From JBBKWG01 sp037968835 (GTDB lineage Bacteria > Pseudomonadota > Alphaproteobacteria > Rhodobacterales > Rhodobacteraceae), in contig JBBKWG010000053.1 in the NCBI GenBank assembly GCA_037968835.1, forward strand, positions 1 to 8,351: 8,351 nucleotides of DNA, read 5' to 3'. The notes below the pieces were generated by a model that worked only from the letters and a program-made list of their open reading frames with translations, searched no databases and was not told the origin of the DNA. This document shows, piece after piece, positions 6,223 to 8,351 of this stretch. Made by a program: the position numbers and the translations under genes. Within the stretch, counting starts at the first letter, position 1. Each line of letters opens with the position of its first letter.

Positions 6223-7098
6223 TCAGTTGTTACTTTGGCTCGAGATGAGTGTCTCCCAGTAGGCATCCACCTCCTGACTCTGTTGGCCCGGGGTCATGAG
6301 TTCGTCAGTGTTCATTTGCGGGGCGGCGTCCATGGCGCTCTTGGTGGTGTCGACCACAAGCAAGGTCACGTTCGGAGTGACCATGAAGGCCTCCCATGGG
6401 ACCGGGACGTATTTTTCACCGATTCCGAAAATCCCACCCCGGGCGATCACCAGATACGCGATCTTGCCGGTCTGCGGATCCATCATGAGGTCATCGACGC
6501 TGCCGAGAGCCTCGTACTGCGGGTTGCGCACGTCCGTGCCGAGCAGCTGGTCGGACCGGACTGCGGTGTTCTCACTTGTGACCGGCACTGCGGCCGCGAT
6601 CTGCTGCTGCTGCCAGCCTGGCACATTCGCCATCGGCATGCCCGCGCTTATCATATCAGCCACATAGAGTGCGTAGTGATCGCGTGTCGTGGCGAGTACG
6701 TCCTCACACTGCAGCTGTTGGCCATGTCGGGCGAGAATGTTGGCGGAGGCCATGAGCGTGCGGACCTCGTAGCCCGACCGGGCGTTGTAATAACCGGCCT
6801 CGGTCTCCGCTGCGTAGCTGTCCAAGCCGTACCCGTAGCCATATCCGCCCAACGGATAGCCATAGCCGTAGCCATATCCGTCGAGCCCCGCATTGCCGGC
6901 CGCGTAGCCGCCCAGCCAGTAGCCGTCCTTCTGCATTTGACTTTGGAAGGCGCTCAGATCGGCGAGACACTTTTCCGCGGCATTGGGGGCCGAGTCGCCT
7001 TGCGGGCCGGTTCCCTGAGTCTGCGCCGCGAGCGGCAGAGCGGTAAGACCAAGAAGAAAGCATGCTGTCAGCGATCTGACCAAAGCCGGGCGTTTGAT
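6223..7098 (-). CDS. Exported Gly-Tyr-repeat PRC-barrel protein with probable ATC start
   Basis: Taken from the ATC at 7098 the product has 291 residues. A classic signal peptide follows: KRPALVR, hydrophobic SLTACFLLGLTALPL, cleavage near AAQ at 24-26. The mature part has a Cys-containing helix (EKCLADLSAFQSQMQKDGYW), a Gly-Tyr repeat at about 72-92 (GYGYGYGYPLGGYGYGYG), a helical segment with a second Cys (QLQCEDVLATTRDHYALYV) and a C-terminal PRC barrel at about 175-255 (LLGTDVRNPQYEALGSVDDL, KIAYLVIARGGIFGIGEKYV, PVPWEAF). It should reside in the periplasm or envelope. No ATG, GTG or TTG lies at a sensible place: TTG at 7083 lacks a ribosome site and would halve the basic n-region. GAAGGAG at 7107-7113 sits 8 nt from the ATC. 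The two Cys residues might pair in the periplasm. Confidence 0.85.
   Translation of the reverse strand: MKRPALVRSLTACFLLGLTALPLAAQTQGTGPQGDSAPNAAEKCLADLSAFQSQMQKDGYWLGGYAAGNAGLDGYGYGYGYPLGGYGYGYGLDSYAAETEAGYYNARSGYEVRTLMASANILARHGQQLQCEDVLATTRDHYALYVADMISAGMPMANVPGWQQQQIAAAVPVTSENTAVRSDQLLGTDVRNPQYEALGSVDDLMMDPQTGKIAYLVIARGGIFGIGEKYVPVPWEAFMVTPNVTLLVVDTTKSAMDAAPQMNTDELMTPGQQSQEVDAYWETLISSQSNN
6833..6880. repeat. Short coding tandem repeat (Gly-Tyr tract)
   Basis: CCGTAGCCATATCCG occurs at 6833-6847 and again at 6866-6880, 33 nt apart, with further partial copies of the TAGCC/TATCC pattern between them. It encodes the GYGYG blocks of the exported PRC-barrel protein. A multiple-of-three offset keeps the frame, so copy number could vary without breaking the protein. 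Confidence 0.6.
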
Positions 7099-7160
7099 TG
7101 CTTGGTCTCCTTCACGGTTCTCATCTTTTCGGCTGTGGTGGTCGTATTGTGCACGGACAT
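7068..7160 (-). CDS. Possible 30-residue leader ORF overlapping the PRC-barrel gene start
   Basis: An ATG at 7160 behind AGGGA opens a 30-codon frame (MSVHNTTTTAEKMRTVKETK and on to WSDR) ending in TGA at 7068, inside the signal-peptide region of the ATC-start gene in a different frame. Its ribosomes would pass over the GAAGGAG and the ATC codon. It could help translation of the atypical start by coupling, be a broken former N-terminus, or be chance. The peptide resembles nothing I know. Confidence 0.25.
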   Translation of the reverse strand: MSVHNTTTTAEKMRTVKETKQSNARLWSDR

Positions 7161-7535
7161 GATCGTATCCCTTGTTAGCGGCGCGAAACCGGCGAAGCCC
7201 GGAAGATGCGCGAGGGGACGGGGGAGATCGGCTCGATCTTCCGTTGCTTCGCCAATCTCGGCACGCAACCATGGCCAGCGGCGATTCGCTTGCCATGGTC
7301 CATCCTGACACGATCGGCGGACCGCAATACTGATGCAGGTTGTACTGGCCGGTTACCAGCGGCCCACCCGCCACTTCGGCTGAAACGCGCCGAATTCAAA
7401 GTTGCCTCAAACTCGGCGTTGCCCGAAAACTTGCGGCCTTCGATGAAAGTTGCTTGTGCTATATCGTCGGGTCATCTCAAGCAACGTGTTCGATCGGACA
7501 ACGCCGGGAAAACTGCCGTTCACATCTGGAGCATT
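7161..7535. other. Gap upstream of the PRC-barrel genes
   Basis: No convincing gene is seen. On the minus strand this region should contain the promoter of the two PRC-barrel genes, but I see no strong -35/-10 pair. A small inverted repeat (GAGATCG/CGATCTT around 7222-7241) is present and has no known meaning. Open frames here give low-complexity Arg/Ser/Pro-rich products typical of antisense GC-rich DNA. Confidence 0.35.
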
Positions 7536-7978
7536 TCACCGCGTTGCGGCGGTTTCAGGATGACGCACAACGATGGCATCGTGGTCGGCTGCCGCCATCT
7601 TTGGCAATGCGGCGAGAAATGCGGCCACATCCCAGAAATCCTTGTCCGTCAGCGATGGCCCCCTGGCCGGCATGCCGGTAAACTGGATGCCGTTCTTAAT
7701 CACTTAGAACACCTCACTTGCCGCCATGACATCCGCTTCGGTGTCAAAGCCAGGCGCTTCCGGGTTGAACCCTGCCGCCATTTGTGTCGGCGTGCGTCCG
7801 ATTGGGGGTGTGACACATCGCGCAGTTTTGCCGGTAGAGCACAAACCCTTTGTCGATGTCGCGACATCCCCGGCATACAGCTTGATCGAGACCTCGCGCA
7901 CCGTCACCAGCGCCCAATTTAACGCTGATGAGCGGTCACTGTGCCCGCCACGTTGAACAGACCGACAGAGATCCCGCT
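7536..7978 (-). pseudogene. c-type cytochrome, broken by several frameshifts and a stop
   Basis: Cytochrome c pieces follow in order across minus frames. ISVGLFNVAGT (from about 7978) resembles the end of an N-terminal anchor. SSALNWALVTVREVSIKLYA is next. DKGFVLYRQNCAMCHTP follows, with the heme-binding CAMCH at 7810-7824. After another frame change comes GRTPTQMAAGFNPEAPGFDT, then EADVMAASEVF. A TAA at 7704-7706 stands where relatives have a Trp (F-W-V-I-K). Beyond it VIKNGIQFTGMPARGPSLTD, DKDFWDVAAFLAALPK and HPETAATR end at the TGA at 7536. The methionine in FTGMPA is the expected second axial heme ligand. At least three frame breaks plus the stop make it non-functional. Intact relatives are membrane-anchored periplasmic electron carriers. 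Confidence 0.85.
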
Positions 7979-8255
7979 CGGCCCGTTCCTCCGGGATCAT
8001 CTCAACAGCCTCTGACATAAGTTTCGCCATCGTGGTGCGGGACCTTTTGCTCCATTGGTGCCTGGTTTGGAGCGAAGCCCCCGTGGGCTGTCCGTCTCCA
8101 AACCTGATTTTCTTGCGAAGCGCCCCGGTCGGTGCCTAGACCTACACGCTGCGCAAGTTGCTCGAGGGTCCGTTTCCCAACTTGCAATCCAAAGGCCCGC
8201 TCAGCTATCGTTGCTTCGAGCAGATTGTCGGTGACTGTTAGGCGGGGCAAACCAA
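7979..8255. other. Region between the cytochrome pseudogene and the right-edge gene
   Basis: Apart from the hairpin at 8064-8104 I see no firm feature. A minus frame from 8250 to 8002 gives a regular-looking product at its start (LTVTDNLLEATIAERAFGLQ, then VGKRTLEQLAQRVGLGTD), but it deteriorates across the hairpin and I recognise no family. It might be a fragment of a DNA-binding or mobile-element protein, or chance. The promoter of the plus-strand gene at 8256 should lie here. Confidence 0.3.
8064..8104 (+). terminator. Long hairpin with T-rich tail, possible plus-strand terminator or small-RNA end
   Basis: The outer arms GGTTTGGAG and CTCCAAACC pair perfectly over 9 bp. Inside, AGCCC and GGGCT form a further 5-bp stem around CCGT. 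The plus strand continues TGATTTTCTT, which resembles an intrinsic terminator tail; the minus strand has no T-run. No intact plus-strand gene ends nearby, so what it would terminate is unknown. A non-coding RNA 3' end or a mobile-element remnant are alternatives. Confidence 0.4.
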
Positions 8256-8351
8256 ATGCGTATTACCATGGTCATGGCAATTTTGCTCACGTCTGTTTCG
8301 GCGAATGCCGCCGAACTAACAGAGTCTGAGATTACTGCCCAGCGACTTCTG
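8256..8351 (+). CDS. Exported protein, N-terminal fragment (3' end outside window)
   Basis: The first 32 residues are present: MRITMVMAILLTSVSANAAE, then LTESEITAQRLL. This is a compact Sec signal peptide: a short basic n-region, the hydrophobic TMVMAILLTSVS, and a cleavage site after ANA or NAA at about residues 17-19. The mature start AELTESEI resembles small periplasmic proteins that begin with a LT-x-x-E-I helix, but too little is present to name a family. GGCGGGG 11 nt upstream is a weak ribosome site. It is the only plus-strand gene outside the mobile element. Confidence 0.65.
   Translation, partial: MRITMVMAILLTSVSANAAELTESEITAQRLL

Noticed and set aside
6235..7308. Plus-strand open frame of 357 codons
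   Set aside because: It is antisense to the exported PRC-barrel gene. Valine/histidine-rich composition and lack of motifs mark it as a shadow.
7099..7374. Longer start for the exported PRC-barrel protein (in-frame ATG at 7374)
   Set aside because: It would bury the signal peptide behind about 90 residues of Arg/Ser-rich sequence and leave the strong GAAGGAG unused.
7206..7922. Plus-strand open frame of 238 codons
   Set aside because: It overlaps the cytochrome c pseudogene, whose heme motif and axial-ligand segment are on the minus strand.

Overview
The window looks like GC-rich alphaproteobacterial DNA, most likely Rhodobacteraceae (Paracoccus/Rhodobacter-like). The basis is family recognition, not a database search: a phasin gene preceded by a CTGC-N3-GCAG palindrome of the kind PhaR binds in Rhodobacter and Paracoccus, an IS1380-type transposase of the sort common in that family, and a small membrane-anchored protein of a type I associate with it. 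Nearly all genes read on the minus strand. Several are broken, so this reads as an accessory, decaying stretch and not as core chromosome.

Left part (1-2358, minus strand): the end of a gluconate/sugar 2-dehydrogenase-type operon. It has a Tat-exported subunit 3 followed 3 nt later by the FAD-binding GMC subunit, which runs off the left edge. Upstream lie a frameshifted small membrane protein and an intact 117-residue single-span protein of unknown function.

Centre (about 2359-4416): a damaged unidentified gene abuts a nested transposon wreck. An IS6-family element keeps both inverted-repeat ends and both tips of its transposase. Its middle is replaced by a 3'-truncated, frameshifted IS1380-family element. 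The IS6 ends carry no matching target duplication, which suggests later recombination or deletion.

Right-centre (4417-5347): a phasin gene with its own hairpin terminator. A perfect 11-bp-arm palindrome sits in its core promoter, predicting control by the polyhydroxyalkanoate-responsive repressor PhaR. A 14-nt core of this palindrome recurs at 2447-2460.

Right part (5348-8351): two consecutive minus-strand PRC-barrel genes form a likely envelope/stress module. One is a two-PRC protein with a Tyr/Gly-rich linker. The other is an exported protein with a Gly-Tyr repeat and one PRC barrel, and its best start is an unusual ATC codon with an ideal ribosome binding site. Beyond these are a multiply broken c-type cytochrome gene, a long hairpin, and the start of a plus-strand exported protein cut by the window edge.

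I found no convincing new multi-gene system. The most interesting points are the ATC start, the repeated PhaR-like operator and the exact structure of the IS chimera.
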